A stretch of 64,000 nt of DNA from Asterella californica (lineage: Eukaryota; Streptophyta; Marchantiopsida; Marchantiales; Aytoniaceae), in NCBI GenBank assembly GCA_036924285.1, contig JAYKYS010000019.1, positions 3,100,001 through 3,164,000 on the forward strand, written 5' to 3'. Positions 1 to 13,200 of the stretch are shown in pieces. The notes beneath the pieces are model-generated. The model saw only the letters and a program-made list of their open reading frames with translations. It was not told the DNA's origin and searched no databases. Each line of letters begins with the position of its first letter. The first letter of the stretch is position 1. A program made the translations under genes and the position numbers.

Positions 1-1209
1 AGAAAAACTCTCAGTTAACAACGAGAAGTAAGTGCGCTGGGATTCCAAGACAGTAGAGGACTGTCTTGGAATCCCAGCGCACTAGTTTTGAACTTCGATG
101 GGCCGAGGGAGTACTAATGTTCCTACGGGGGACTGAGGAAGTAAAAGCTGAACTTTCAAGTGCACTACCGTAGACATACTAGCATAGCATTGCCGGCCGC
201 AGGTGAAATCAATCGCCGTCTGCTCTTTCGCTTGCTTCACAAGTGCATGCTTTGCTAAACTACCTCTGGCTTGCTCAAGGTAAGAACAGGAAGGCGGGAG
301 AGCAATCGTCTGTGCACATCTTCCTCCACATGCTTTCAAATTCTTCATCGTTCATTCTTCACCAACACTGTCAACCTTCCGTCTCCCGCAGAATGCTCGA
401 GGTTTACAAGAAGCTGATTGTTTGTCAGATTAAACAACGTAAACAGTCTATGCCTTCAGATCCTACCCGATTCCCGAATTCTCTGCAGAAGAGTTTACGT
501 CAACAAGCGTTAGAAATCGGACAAGAACTGTCGATTGTCCATTGTCATCACATTTCATGTTCTATACGAGGGACTGAACAAAACTGATTGTAACTGAAGA
601 GCGCGTTGCTTCGTGTGATGTCATTAGCCTCCTCATAATCATGGAAGTTGTATCGGTACCGATGGTGGAAAGTTTGCTTTACTCTTCAGAGTTGAGCCTT
701 CTGCCATGATATGTCATCAGATTCTACTACATATAAGATGAGATTTCCAGGTGTGAAATGAAGCACTTCACCGCAACATATTCGGAATAGCCTTGCGTAG
801 TTCGTAAATGGGCGCCACCTTAGCCTCAGAGCTCGCCTTCTGCCAGCATCAGAATCTTAGTCCAAGTTCGCTCTTAGTGTCGCCTGGTAATGTCAGTAGC
901 ATCACCAGCATATCTAGTGGTGTAGTCAGTGGCATTTCACTGGAATTGGTGCGCTTCAGCAGACAGCTATAAGATCAAATGTCACGTTCACATTCTTGTT
1001 CTGAATCCATCGTTTTCCCCTGACGGAATACTGATCGAACCTTCTGAGTATTTATTTGCTACTGAGTTAAGATCTATTACACTGAAAGGATACTGAAGGA
1101 TCTGTTATACTTCGGCCGTAAATATTAGAAGACCGATAAATGTGCGGAACGGAGCAGGCCCTGAACAATCAACCGTAGTCTGGGTAGTCGAATACAAAGT
1201 ACGTACGCG
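1..1209. other. Region upstream of the GMI1-like gene
   Basis: No convincing coding exon is seen. Short open frames on both strands have no recognisable domain. The region should hold the promoter and 5' UTR of the gene starting at 1210, but I cannot place a TATA box or transcription start. A perfect hairpin lies at its left end and is listed separately. Confidence 0.4.
31..83. repeat. Perfect 23-bp inverted repeat with 7-nt loop
   Basis: Bases 31-53 are the exact reverse complement of bases 61-83, with a 7-nt loop at 54-60. The stem is GC-rich and has no mismatch. It does not extend outward (position 30 does not pair with 84). It could be a recent local inverted duplication, a short MITE remnant or a hairpin RNA. 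Confidence 0.9.
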
Positions 1210-4200
1210 ATGGACCAAAAGCCAAAGAGGAAGAGGTGCCCCCATACTTCATCACCAGGGCCAGACACTGAGAAGAAGAACTCTACAGGAGTAGTTTCAA
1301 AGATTTCCTTGGGAAGCAAAGCAGAACAGTCGACCACAGCTTACAGGGAAGATCCAAGAGTCTCCGCTTCAAGCCAAATTAATAGTATCCAGTCAGCACC
1401 TTCGACCTCGCCACTGAAAGCTATCAGCTTAGAGGCCAGTCCTGCAAACGCGTTGGTCGTAATGACTAACAGTGACCACGACATGAAGGCACTCGTCCTG
1501 GGACAACGTGGACTGATGCTGTCCCAGGACGACAGACTAGCACTGTTCCAGCAAAAGCTAACATCACTGCGGGTGCTACTTCCGGACAACACCACAGTTT
1601 CTGTCTTTCTGGCTTTGGACGAGCAGACAGACATCAAAGACATAATCCATGAAACGTTTTTGAAGCATCAAAAGTGCACATCTGAGAGCCCCAAAGGAAA
1701 GAATGATAGGGTAATTGACTGGAGTAGCTCTTGGCTGGAAATGATGACAGGAGAAATCTTGAAGAAGGTTCATCTACAAAAACTGAAAACTCAAACATCC
1801 GCGACGTTAGTGCTGCAGGTAGGTTCTGTTTCCTTTGCTCAGATGTTGTTTCAGATGTGGTTGTTGGATCAAAGAGGAAATTATAGATATGAAATAAGTT
1901 GTATCTGGGAATTCCTGGATAACAGGTCTTAAACAGTAAGAACCCTACCTCGGCTTGTGTCTTAGATCATCAAACTTTCGACTGTGTGCCATTATTCTTT
2001 ATAACAATATGTTTGATGCTTCTATATTTGATCACTACAGGATGGCCGCCCGAATACCGCACATTCTCACGAGGTTGACCTCTTCTACGCATTCCTCGTT
2101 GCTATCACGCGTATACTTTATTTTCTACTTGCATCGAATTTCCTTAACGGCCCAGTCATTCCAATATGAAGTGACAGTGTCCCTGTTGAATGCAGCAGAG
2201 TGAAGCTTGAGTTCTCCATTAAAAGTTATCATGTCAATTCAATTCAATTCAATTCAATATTCAACTGCCAAATTGTTTTGAATGCAGCATCTTTGGGACT
2301 TGACGCCACAACCACAAATGCTTGGAAGACTACCGCAAGGCTACAGTCTACATACCGCCCTTGCTGACGAAGTGGTAGGTATCTAATAGTCTCCTTGTAC
2401 ATGTCAATTGCCTCTCATTTCCCTCACCGTTCTCATTTCTACTCATACTGAGTTTACGTGCTGCAGGATAATGCCCTCCAAGCTGTATGGGGAAATGCTA
2501 CCAATAAAAGACTTATCAGGTTCAATACCTTTGTGCCATCTTTCTCCTTCAGCCTAGAATGGACTACTGTTTCCACATATATATCTTATGTTACTGCTGC
2601 ATAGCGTATAATCAGAAAATATTTCAGGCTGGGCATGAACGCCGTCCTCAACGGGTGAGATCACAACAACACACTGGTGCTTGAACTTGGACCAGCCCTC
2701 AATTCTAATATCAGGGGTGGTCAGTGTTGACTTGTCCCCAGATTGCATATCTATCTTCGATTCTGGACCAGGGATGGACGCAAGTGTAGAAAATTCAATT
2801 GAGTTTTGGTAAGTCAATTTCGCACTAACTTTTGGGTACGTCTGTTAACTGGCATTCCCTGAACGGCTCATCTTCATTATACGTCCTTAGTGAGCCCTGT
2901 TTCCAGATCTGTCAGACCTGAACAAGAAACATATTCTGGGCAGGGGAACATTAGGAAGGACGAAGCACAGGGAGAAAAATCGTGATGGAGTAGGAGGACA
3001 ACCTCCGTTTCTCACAGTACGTGCTTTCACAGTACTGTCTCACAGTACGTGTTTTCATTTCAATCGCTTATTAGCTTCAACAGAGTCTGCTCTCAGAACG
3101 TTTCTTTTCCCTAAGCGCAGTTTTTCTCAGTGAAGTTCAAAGTTGACTTCTAACTATTGTAAGCCAGAAAAAGATGTTCGCCTTTTGGATTTCTCCAAAC
3201 TTAACCCGTGATATTGAGCATGCAGCCATATCTGGGGAAGTATGGTGCCGGAGGAGTAGCAGCGGCTTTGCACTTGGGACGGTAAGCCTACTACGTCTTC
3301 TCCAGATACATCAAAGTGCAGCTACCGGGCTCAGTAGAGAGTTATACTGAATCTTACTTTGCATTCAGGTGTGTAAAAGTCTCATCGAAGACAGTGGCTT
3401 CTAAGCGGGTCGTCACGCTGGTCATGGACCTACAAGGTTTCGAGGACAGAAGCGACACCAACGGAAACTTGTGGAAGGTTTGCTCTAGAATGCCTTTTGA
3501 GTTAAAAGGCATTCTGAACTCTTGGATGCAAATTTCTCAAGAGTCGTTTGCAGTATCAGAGAACCATGTTTTATGTCTTGGACCTGCTGCAAGAGCTTAC
3601 GTTCTCTACGTTCGAGTATCCCACGTTTCTAAGGTGACGAGGTCAGTAGATCTCCTGACTTTAGCATCTAGCATGTACCTTCCGCAGACAATGGGTTCTT
3701 TCCGGGAAATGACAGACGACGAACGTGAAAAAGCTCCTCATGGATCGTTCACGAAGGCAAGAAAATGAATCACAAACAGACTCTACTTTCAAGTTGACAG
3801 ATTCTAGTTCCTTTTACATAGTAAGCGAATCTCCGTGGTGACCGTCATGTCTTTGCAAATACTTGGAGGTTTTAGAAGAGAATGCACTATTCAAGTCCAT
3901 AAACAGCTCCAGGTCTCAACAAGGTAGTGACAGCATGTACACCTTCATGATACAAGCCTAGGGGCTGCATAACTCCTAATATCTTGATTGTGACAGGTGG
4001 AGATAACTCACCTGAAAGACCAGTACTGCATCACCACGGAGGCCGAACATAGAAACTACTGGAAAGTTGCCCGGCTGAAGCGTCAACTGAAAGACATATA
4101 CTATCTTTACATACAGGTATGTTGCCCGATGTGGGGGGTCATGTGATATACTGTAATGCATAGTACGAACTTCAGCAAGAAACTTTTTTCGAGATTTATA

Positions 4201-7200
4201 TGACGGTACGACGCAAGTTCAAACAAGAGAACGTCCAGAGTAGAGGCTAGTTACTGGATTTCAGAGGCGAGCATTGTAGAGGAGAGAAAATGGCTTACTG
4301 ATTTTCCAGGTTAAGGTCTGTCCTAGGTTATCTTGTTTTTCGTGTGTACCGTTGCTTGATAATTGAGCATGTCCATCATACAGTGGATTTAGAACTTTTC
4401 CAAGAACTGAGAATATGTCTCGTGAACACTGGAACAGAGTGATGACGGAATTTCATCGAAAATGACGTGCCCAGTGAGTTTTGTGGTACGCTGAACTTTC
4501 TTGATAAAGTCACGAACTAACAAAACTTCCCGATCAGTAACTTTTCCTTACAAGAAGAGCTAGGATAAGATTTTAGGGTTTAACCGAATCCTTGACCAAA
4601 AGTGTAGCTCCACCTTCCCGTGTGAATCAGGTCAACAATCAAGATTTGCTGGAGGTTACTGACTGCGAGATCAGTATCAGCAATATGCATACTTGTAATG
4701 GAGAGCCTTTCGTATGCGACATGGAGTTCACAAGGGTTGTAGATGGTACAATACCTTCCATACTTTTAATCATTTTGCTAAATTTTTGTCCTCATGAGGA
4801 GACTGTGAGGCATATATGTTTTATTCATCATCCACCATCGCGACACCAGCTGTAGGTTCAAGGCAAGAAAACGTCACCGAAAGAGCTCATCTCCGTTTCA
4901 AGTGCGATTATTTTCCAAATATTAGGGTAAGAGGTGATTACCTTCTTCTGTGTGCTTACTGGGATATAGTTGATCGCTTCATGCCTCCACGTTGCTCCGC
5001 GGTCTCTTACAGCGGATTTGAGTATACTGTAAAAACAGGGTCGGGAAACGCTGCAAGAAGTTCTCGAGAAGCTTGGAAAACTTGACAAAGATTATCCACA
5101 CAATTTCGAGACAATGCCCAGAGTCGGTGTGAGATGGTTGGGAAGGTTGCTTCCTGATGCCAAATGGGTACGCTCTTCACCCTTGTCAGTGCTTCGCGAC
5201 TATCTCTAAGATCTTAGATCTGATTTATAAGATCCCAATGAACTTTACAAATCACCTTTATATACATATGTTGGTGCATGAGAATAGCAGTTCGAATCAA
5301 GAACTATGCTCATACATCATGAGGTAAACCAGAACTTTAATTATGTATTTCTATGCATAGACTAAGAAGCAGACCCGGCTGAGCAGGGAATGTCTTTTCA
5401 ACTTCGGTCGGTCACCTTTCTTGCTCATCTACAGCCTCGCCCCCTCGGCTGATGGTGTTCTCATACGAGACATCATTATGTGTCGTAGACTCGGAGTTAA
5501 CTCTATTCATATGAGTGGGAAATAACGATATGCTTTTGTTTGGTTTTTTTTTTTTTTGAAATAACGATATGCTATTCTGCATTAATCCTAGTCGTCCGAT
5601 GAAGTGGGAAATACCGATATGCTATTATTTCCATGCACGGCAGGGCAATTAATATGAATAGAGTTAACGTCTTGCTTATTTAGATCGGCACAGGGGTGCT
5701 GATGAAATCAGAGCAAGGTTGAGGTGCATGCCAAGGAAGTGTGGATACCAGCATGATTGGCGTGTTACATGTGCGTTTAGGTATTTGAGTGCACACCTAC
5801 ACATTACCTACAGGTGTGTCAGTGACTTTTGAGCAGAAGACTGATCGAATGGTTTCCGGATCGTTAGCATGTGTACTAAAGATAATATCAATGCTAACGT
5901 ACGCTTCCACTTTCACTGCGCCTTCTCGTCTCACTTTTTGTTCTATCACGGTATGTATATATATGACCCTTAAATACCTCTTGCCGGAATACACTTTTTG
6001 GTTACAGACATTAGCTCTTCACGACTGAAGATAGCATAACAACATATACACGATAAGATAATAAGACGATAATAATAACACAGACATAATACACAGACGA
6101 TAAGATAAGATAACATACACATATTTTTACTACTCATTATGTACTTCTCCAGGTTCATTGCGTTTTCCGGATTACCTTCAGTGTGTGGGCGTGGTCCGAT
6201 CCATTCCCATGTACCAATATATATAACCCTTGCATACTACATTATCGATAATAATATACCATTAAACCTGTTGCTTAATTCATTTTAGGCACACATTCTC
6301 TCGGTACGTTCCATCTAACTGCATGCTAGTTCGGTTCTAGATCCTAGGTTTTCCTACACATTAGGACGATCAGAAGCAGCACAGGTTGCACCCACTAGTA
6401 CAGGTCATCTATGATCTTGTTTTTCCATATTTTCCAGTCTGCATTTTAAGGGTACATTAATTGCTTCTTCTTCTGGCTATGTACTTCCCTCGGCTCTATT
6501 TGCACGGGATACCTTTACGAGTATATGATGGTAATTCTTACATTGCGCGGCTATTCACATGGACCGAAATATACTAAGATGCAGCAAAGATGCGTGTGAA
6601 TGTGCAGCCAGTTTTACCTTTCATGGAGGTGACAGACCATAAGCAAGGAGATGTTCTCCGCATGTGGACCAGAAGAGTAAAAGCATTTATTGGTAAGTTC
6701 AGTACCACATAGTAAGACGAAGCAACGAATCCTACGTTAAAATGGAAGTAGTATCGTTTGTAGATATGGGTCATAGATCCTGAGCTGCGCTTTGCTCGTG
6801 ACTGGCTCTGATCTGTCTTCGATTAGAATTATATTCTGTGACTCACACCGATTGATCAAACATAAGTAGGTCAGTCAGAACTCAATCGTATATATTTGTT
6901 TTCCAGAAACAGATGCCGGTTTCTATCCAACACAAAGCAAGGTCAGGGACTCATGCCGAAAGCCTCGAGCTCCTTGTCGATGAACATTGATGTTTCCGTT
7001 CGCTTAATAAATACCCGGTTCTCAACATCTCCAAATTGAGCTCCTTGTCCATGAACATTGATGTTACCGTTCGCTTAATAAATACTCGGTTCTCAACATC
7101 TCCAAATTGAGCACAGGTCCACTAGATCTTTAGTCACTGACAGATTTATGTATGCATTCGGGTTAACTTTGCAGACTGAATTAGAGAAAGATCATCCCTT

Positions 7201-10200
7201 TACAGTTGCCCTCAGGAGGTTAGGTGCATCTCATGACACCATCGGAGTTGAAGGTACTCATGTTTTCGAATCATATTGAGCTCAAACACAGTTATGTTAG
7301 CGGATTAAAGTCGCAAGGAGTCCAGGATTCCTGTGTATGGACCTGTAGCAATGCTCTGCAACAAGTAACACCTTGGTTGCTGTTCGCGATTCTAGCAGTA
7401 AGAGTCAGAGTCAAGTACATGGACAAGCCGCTCGCTGTAGAAGAGTTACCGAAAGTCTACATGCGATGGCTACGGAAGATGCATGAAGAATTTGATAATG
7501 AAGTCATTTTTCTGGATCAACCAACCTTCATTTTCCACCAGCAAAGTCTTAGAGAACTAAAAGTAACTAAGCAAGGTGAGAACTTTCAGACCATTGTTTT
7601 GCTGGTATGAGCTTTAAAGCATCAATTTGAGTATGTACGTACGAGTCCTTGAGCAAAAACATTATTTGATGCATATGATTCAAACTAGTTCATCTAATAT
7701 TTAACAATGGATCTTCTCGAAAGGATCCGGAACAGGCGGGCCACATTAGTATTTTACTATGATTCTGAAACCGATCAACTATGGGCTTATGGCAGCGGCA
7801 ATACTCCACAAGAAGATGACTTACAACGGAGACTGTATTTGGGACATCAGAGACGTAGTTCCCATACGACTAAAGTTCGGTAGAGGTTGTCCTGGAATCA
7901 AAGGTCCTCTTTGGGCTACACTGGAGTACTTTTACTGCGGCGGTGTCGAAGATGAGAAAGGTATGTCCCATTAAAGAAAAGCGCGCGAAATGTCTTGTAA
8001 GGTAAATCTGTAAATCTTGTGGTGGATGCAGAACTGTAGTAACAGTTCGCACAAAATCGTTATCTGGTTGTACATGTATTCTCTCTTTTAAATCTGACTT
8101 CGGATGAAATTCTGCTGCAGGAGAACTACAAACTGTTTGTAGGTACAACCATTACTTGGAGTCTTCTCTCCTAGCGTAGGAAACTGTAGCACTTCCTGAC
8201 ATCAAGTACCTCGTAACGGTTATATTTCTCTTTTGGGGACCATTAGGATATGCAGATTGTTTTAATCTGCTGACAGGTGTGCAGTCGACACCCACTTACA
8301 CATAACATACATAGAAATGCTGACTCACTGTACCAAAAATGGTACATCGTACTCAGTCTGACAATTTCGTTCGATGTTTATGCTGCGTCCAGACCCATCG
8401 AAGTAGCCGATGAAGATGGCAGTAAGCTAGAGGAAGTGGATGGACAGTGTATCTTCCATATCAGGAGATCCTTGTGCTTTTCATTCACAACTCTCGTGTC
8501 TGATAAGGTGAGGCTCCAAAAACGAATTTGAGTAAGCGCATGCCTATTTCTTCCTTAAGAAGCACCCAGATTCAACCAAGTTCTCTAGATCGGGTTACCT
8601 GCTCTCGTATGGCGAATGATTAGAGTTTCGAAGCTGAATTTTATCGCATTCATCCCCATAGAAGGCAAAAGCTTGGATTTAGATGAAAACAACCATCAGC
8701 GACGAAGTGATTTAATTTCGAACTCGGTCATGAATCGGTTCATGGTTTTAAGGGAACGGATACACCCAATCCGCCAGTGATTGAATTTAATATATTGATG
8801 GTCAGTAGGAACTAACCTCAGCTCGGCCACCCATAACGATTCACATTTATAACATAGAACCTACTGTGATATTGCAGAGTAACAGAGTGGATGAAAACGA
8901 ATGGAATAATCAACTGAAAAAGTACGGGGATACATCTCCTGAGTTTCTTGAGGTTCTTAATAAGGAAGACAGCGAGCATTTTGGTCTAAAACAGGTAAGA
9001 TCACATGCTACTGGTAGATCCGAGGTAAAGAATGAAGCCAAGGTTGTGAAATCAGATGTTACTTACCTTATCCCCCTCTGACCGCACAACAAAAGATGCT
9101 CCACGTTGTAATGCTGCCGTCTGATTGCCTGCATGCATGTGTCACCTGTAATTCTTTGCGTATGTACAGATGATCGAGATCTACTGCACAATCTTCATTT
9201 GAACCCATGCTTCACTGACTGATTAGTCATTCCCAGCCTTGACACTCGGTACACGGGCAGTACTATTGATAACAAATTGAAATGCTCTTAGTTACTGCCC
9301 ACCTTCAGATCCACGATCCAGATCTGCACGCACAAACAGAACGGAACACAACTGAAGACCTCTCATTGACTGCAGGCACTACCACCATCCGGCACGTCGT
9401 TGAAGGCAGGTTATACCTTACCAGAGGAGCTTTTGGTGGTTGTTCGTCCCCGCAAAGGCAATGGGCCGTCTTTCAAGAAGGGGAGGATCATATCTGAGCC
9501 CATGAAAGTTGCACTTTGGGTTACTTTCAAACCTAGTGGAGTTTCAGAAAGCAGATCTTCCAAGGCGAAGGATATCGAGGAAACCGAGCAGTTCCAAGAC
9601 CCGCTGCACCATACAGTTTCGCAGAGTATAATCCACCCAAGTGGAGTCAAAGGATTATATTCTTTCCGTACGAAGGGCACAAACGTTAGCAGATTGATAC
9701 GAAAGGGGGAATACACCTTCCGTTTTGAACTGGTTAGCAGAAAACTTGAACCTTCCACCTCCGTCTTGTTTGGTTTTGCCTAGCTTTGATTGCAACTTGA
9801 AGCTGGATTTGACAAAGTTAGCTGCACAAATATCGCTGCACTTCTTCCAACAAAAATTTCCCTCAAATTCTAACTGTATCAACTGTGGAAGGCACTTCTG
9901 GGTGGATTTTGCCCCGGAATCTCTTGGATTCCTGCGTGTCTCTTCCACGATTGGATGAGAAAGGAGAAACGTTACTTCCACCTTATACCTCAATAGTCAC
10001 GCGAGAGGCCTCAGTTCGAACACCTGATATGCTACGAACTTTAGGCGTACTGGACTCTGGGGGGCTCCCACGTGCTTATTCACTAGAGTTAATTTAGGCA
10101 TTTATATTCAGATTTTGACCGTCACTCATCACATCACAGATACTGGTCCGATAGGTATATACTGATACGATACCGCGTCGCAGTGCGAATGTCGGCGGTC

Positions 10201-13200
10201 CAAAACTGCCGTGAAATGTATGTTACGCGGAAAAATTCCAGGCTGACAACTAATTCAAAATCTCGACAGAGATCATCCGTAATGATCTTCCGGCCAGTAG
10301 TAGTTCCCGCCCATTCGCGGAATCGTGCACTGCGCAGACGGTGCATCATAAATATCCGAAACTCCTTATGGCATGGTTGCGGGACGGTGAGTTCGAACGA
10401 TGAACATCCGTTGTTCTCCTCGCATACATAGTGTACTCGGAGCCACTCAAACCTTTTTCGACTTCCTGAGGTCTTCTCTCACACTACTACGGCAGCAACG
10501 GCTTTTTGGCTGCGAGTCATATCGTCCGTGTTTTACTTGCAGATAAGTGACGATTATAGGCTTGTCGAACCAGCATTGTGCGTTCTTAAAGTTGAAGCAG
10601 CTGACGGGAGACCGAGATGGTCGCTGTGCAATCACCTGGGGCCTTGTAACGAAAGACATTGTCTGTCGATCAGGTGTGTAGCTGACATGTTTTCGAGCAG
10701 TAGGAAGAATCCTAGAATATGACTCCTTTTAGGTGTTGCCCTGGTTAGTTACTATACTGGTGTCTTGGTATTTTCATAGAGTCCGATCATTACTATCTAG
10801 CGATATTACATCCTTCTCGAGGTCGAGGTCTCTTCAACTTCATACGTATGACTAAAGGACTAATGTACATTAGTCCTTTACAAATGTCCTCCCTCCGGAG
10901 TACGTCGATACAATTTTTCATGCCTCGATCCTTCCATTTGGCCGTGCATACTTGTTCTTAATCTCGTTGCGCTATATATTACTACCACTTGAGTATCCCC
11001 AATGGCTTCATTCGAAAAACCTTTATGATCAGCCATCTACATGTATCTAGAATTGTAGCGTAGTACATGTACAGTATCTAGAATTGTAGTTTATTAGGAT
11101 CGATAAATGAAGTCAGTAGGAAACTTACTGATAATGTTGTACTGGCAATAACTGGAATATATTGTAGGCTCAACGAGCAATTGAAGCAAGCTCTCTGCGC
11201 CCAAAAATTTGATGAATATGGCAACATTCAGCCGCTTGAGAAGCTGGAAGCGGTTAAGCTAGTGATAGTCGGCAGGAAAGGAGAGTTGCTTGAAATGTCA
11301 ACCACTAGAAGCATAGCAGACCCAGAGATAACCGTGAAAGAAAGACAAAGCATCATAATCATAAAGGTTGATCCCACTTCTAAATTAGATTGTCTTCTAC
11401 AAATTGTAGAGCGATGACGAACTATAGCATAGAACGGCAAGCTGGATTGTACAAAACATAACCATGACTTGACAATCATACTGCTGACAGGAAATGTTAT
11501 CCATAGTCCGAGTACAACTAGCTACAGGAGACTGTAGCTGTAGCGGATTATTAAACGCATCATACATTTGTGGTGTATAATCTCACATTTGGGAGGTATA
11601 TGTAGGCCATCAGAGTCTAGTACATAATCCAGCTATATATATAACTGCTGTGAAACGGATGAACAGGACCTGCTCTTTTATGAAGGGAACTTGACAGCAA
11701 TCCAACCAGATCGCGAGGCGCTTCTCCAACTCTATCTCCACGGAGAGAAGGTAGCAGAAGCGGATTGCTCAGGTATATATTGACATTAGTGCCTTCCGTG
11801 AGTACGTAGAAATTTTAAATTCAGAAACTGGACGTCACCTAGTAGAAACGACACACTGATGATCAATGATTCAAATCTGATATCCTGGGATTAATATATA
11901 TTCTTATCTCGCAGTATTTCCAGGAGATATTTCATCTGTCGAGTTAATATCAGGCACACCGTTTAAGATAATATTCTACCATCCCTTGGAAATAATGCAG
12001 CAACTTACGATCCAGGTTGATCATCTGCTTAAGCTATTTCTGACAGGCTCCTTTAACGCATCATGATTATAAGTCGACTAATTAACATTTTAGTTGAATC
12101 AACGGAGACGCCATACATGCATCAGCTGGTTTTTATCTAAAGCAAACGAGCTCGAGCATATTGATCATGATCCGGGATCCGTAACTTCTAAGACTTCTTT
12201 CCCGTCTTCCATCAGGCGAGGGACAAGTTTGGCAACAATGCTGCCCGAGGTCAGAAACTGACGGTGATACTGGATGGAATTGAGTTCGTTAACGGCAGTG
12301 ACTCATGCTGGGAGGTACTTGGATGCATTCTTTGCCTGCCAAACTTTTCTTGGATGTCGTTAAGATATATCCATCGGTTCTAACCAGAAGCACCAAGAGG
12401 TAGGAGACATTTCCAAGTCTCTGATCTGCCCTGATAGGTTCTGCACTTTCTGTAGAGCACTTGTAACAAGATAATTTCCGTGATTTATAAATTTGTACAT
12501 GTGAGACCTCAGTTGCCATATGACTGTCATGGCTGATACCGATGTTGTTGGTATATCGCGTTGATTTTTTTAAGACTGTTTGATTTAATCAAGGCAGTAT
12601 CACTCACAGGTTGACGAGAATGGTCAGTTTCAGTTGGGAGGCTCGCTGAAAGTCACCGCCCCTTTTAACAGGAAAGGTAAATCTAGCGCTATCAGTAAAG
12701 ACAACGCTCATTTTGCTGAACGGCAACGTTGATGTACACATATTGCCAACTGTCAACCACAGAATAGATGTGACAACTTAACGTAGAAATTTATTCGGAT
12801 CTTTCCCTGATGCTGAGGTTGCCAATCGATTCGTTCCAGCTTGATTCGAGCAGACCTAAGCATACGAGCTATTACTTTGGTGTGTGGTCTTGGATTTGAC
12901 CTGCAGGTACCATCAGAATCAGATCATCGGACTCCAGCCTAGATTTCCTGGAGTTACAAGTCAACGTAGTAATCCGGTTTCTGCGGACTTGCGGAAAGGT
13001 ACAATTATGTTGCATTTCTACAGTGAAAAGATTTATCCAGCTCTAGCGATCTGGTTAAGCTTCAAACTTTGCTTCCTGGTGAGGGTCTAATAATGGTGCA
13101 CCAGAAGAGTGATCATACTGTCAGGCATGCTGTGAGTTTATAATTGATGGCGATGTGTTGCGGATTTTATACCCTCATACAATTGCAAGATGGACTGGTT

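Larger units (their letters stand above)
1210..4116 (+). other. GMI1-like exons 1-9: N-terminus and GHKL ATPase core
   Basis: Exons: 1210-1818, 2288-2374, 2467-2519, 2725-2808, 2944-3016, 3226-3281, 3369-3477, 3688-3756, 3997-4116. Exon 1 carries a basic, low-complexity start and a small fold containing LRVLLPDNTTV. Exons 2-3 give the N-box, exon 4 the DxGxG loop, exons 5-6 the glycine-rich lid (GGQPPFLT then KYGAGG), and exons 7-9 the rest of the Bergerat fold and the start of the transducer. The usual GHKL catalytic acid position is Asp (ALAD) as in plant GMI1, where SMCHD1 has Glu. The intron after exon 8 starts with GC rather than GT. Confidence 0.88.
4577..9732 (+). other. GMI1-like exons 10-21: transducer and first beta-rich region
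   Basis: Exons: 4577-4745, 4850-4926, 5039-5167, 6590-6692, 6907-6941, 7175-7253, 7399-7575, 7796-7960, 8121-8142, 8393-8507, 8878-8994, 9376-9732. Blocks that align in order with the plant GMI1 family include NQDLLEVTDCEISISN, RVGVRWLGRLLPDAKW, ETDAGFYPTQSK followed by DHPFTVALR, and LLVVVRPRKGN. Intron 12 (5168-6589) is the longest of the gene and contains a MITE-like insertion. Exon 18 is a 22-nt microexon. Exon 11 could start at 4850 or 4856, both in frame. Confidence 0.82.

Noticed and set aside
5684..5780. Open segment (RHRGADEIRARLRC...) first taken as exon 13 of the GMI1-like gene
   Set aside because: It needs a phase that exon 12 does not supply. Segments 6590-6692 and 6907-6941 match the family and join in phase.
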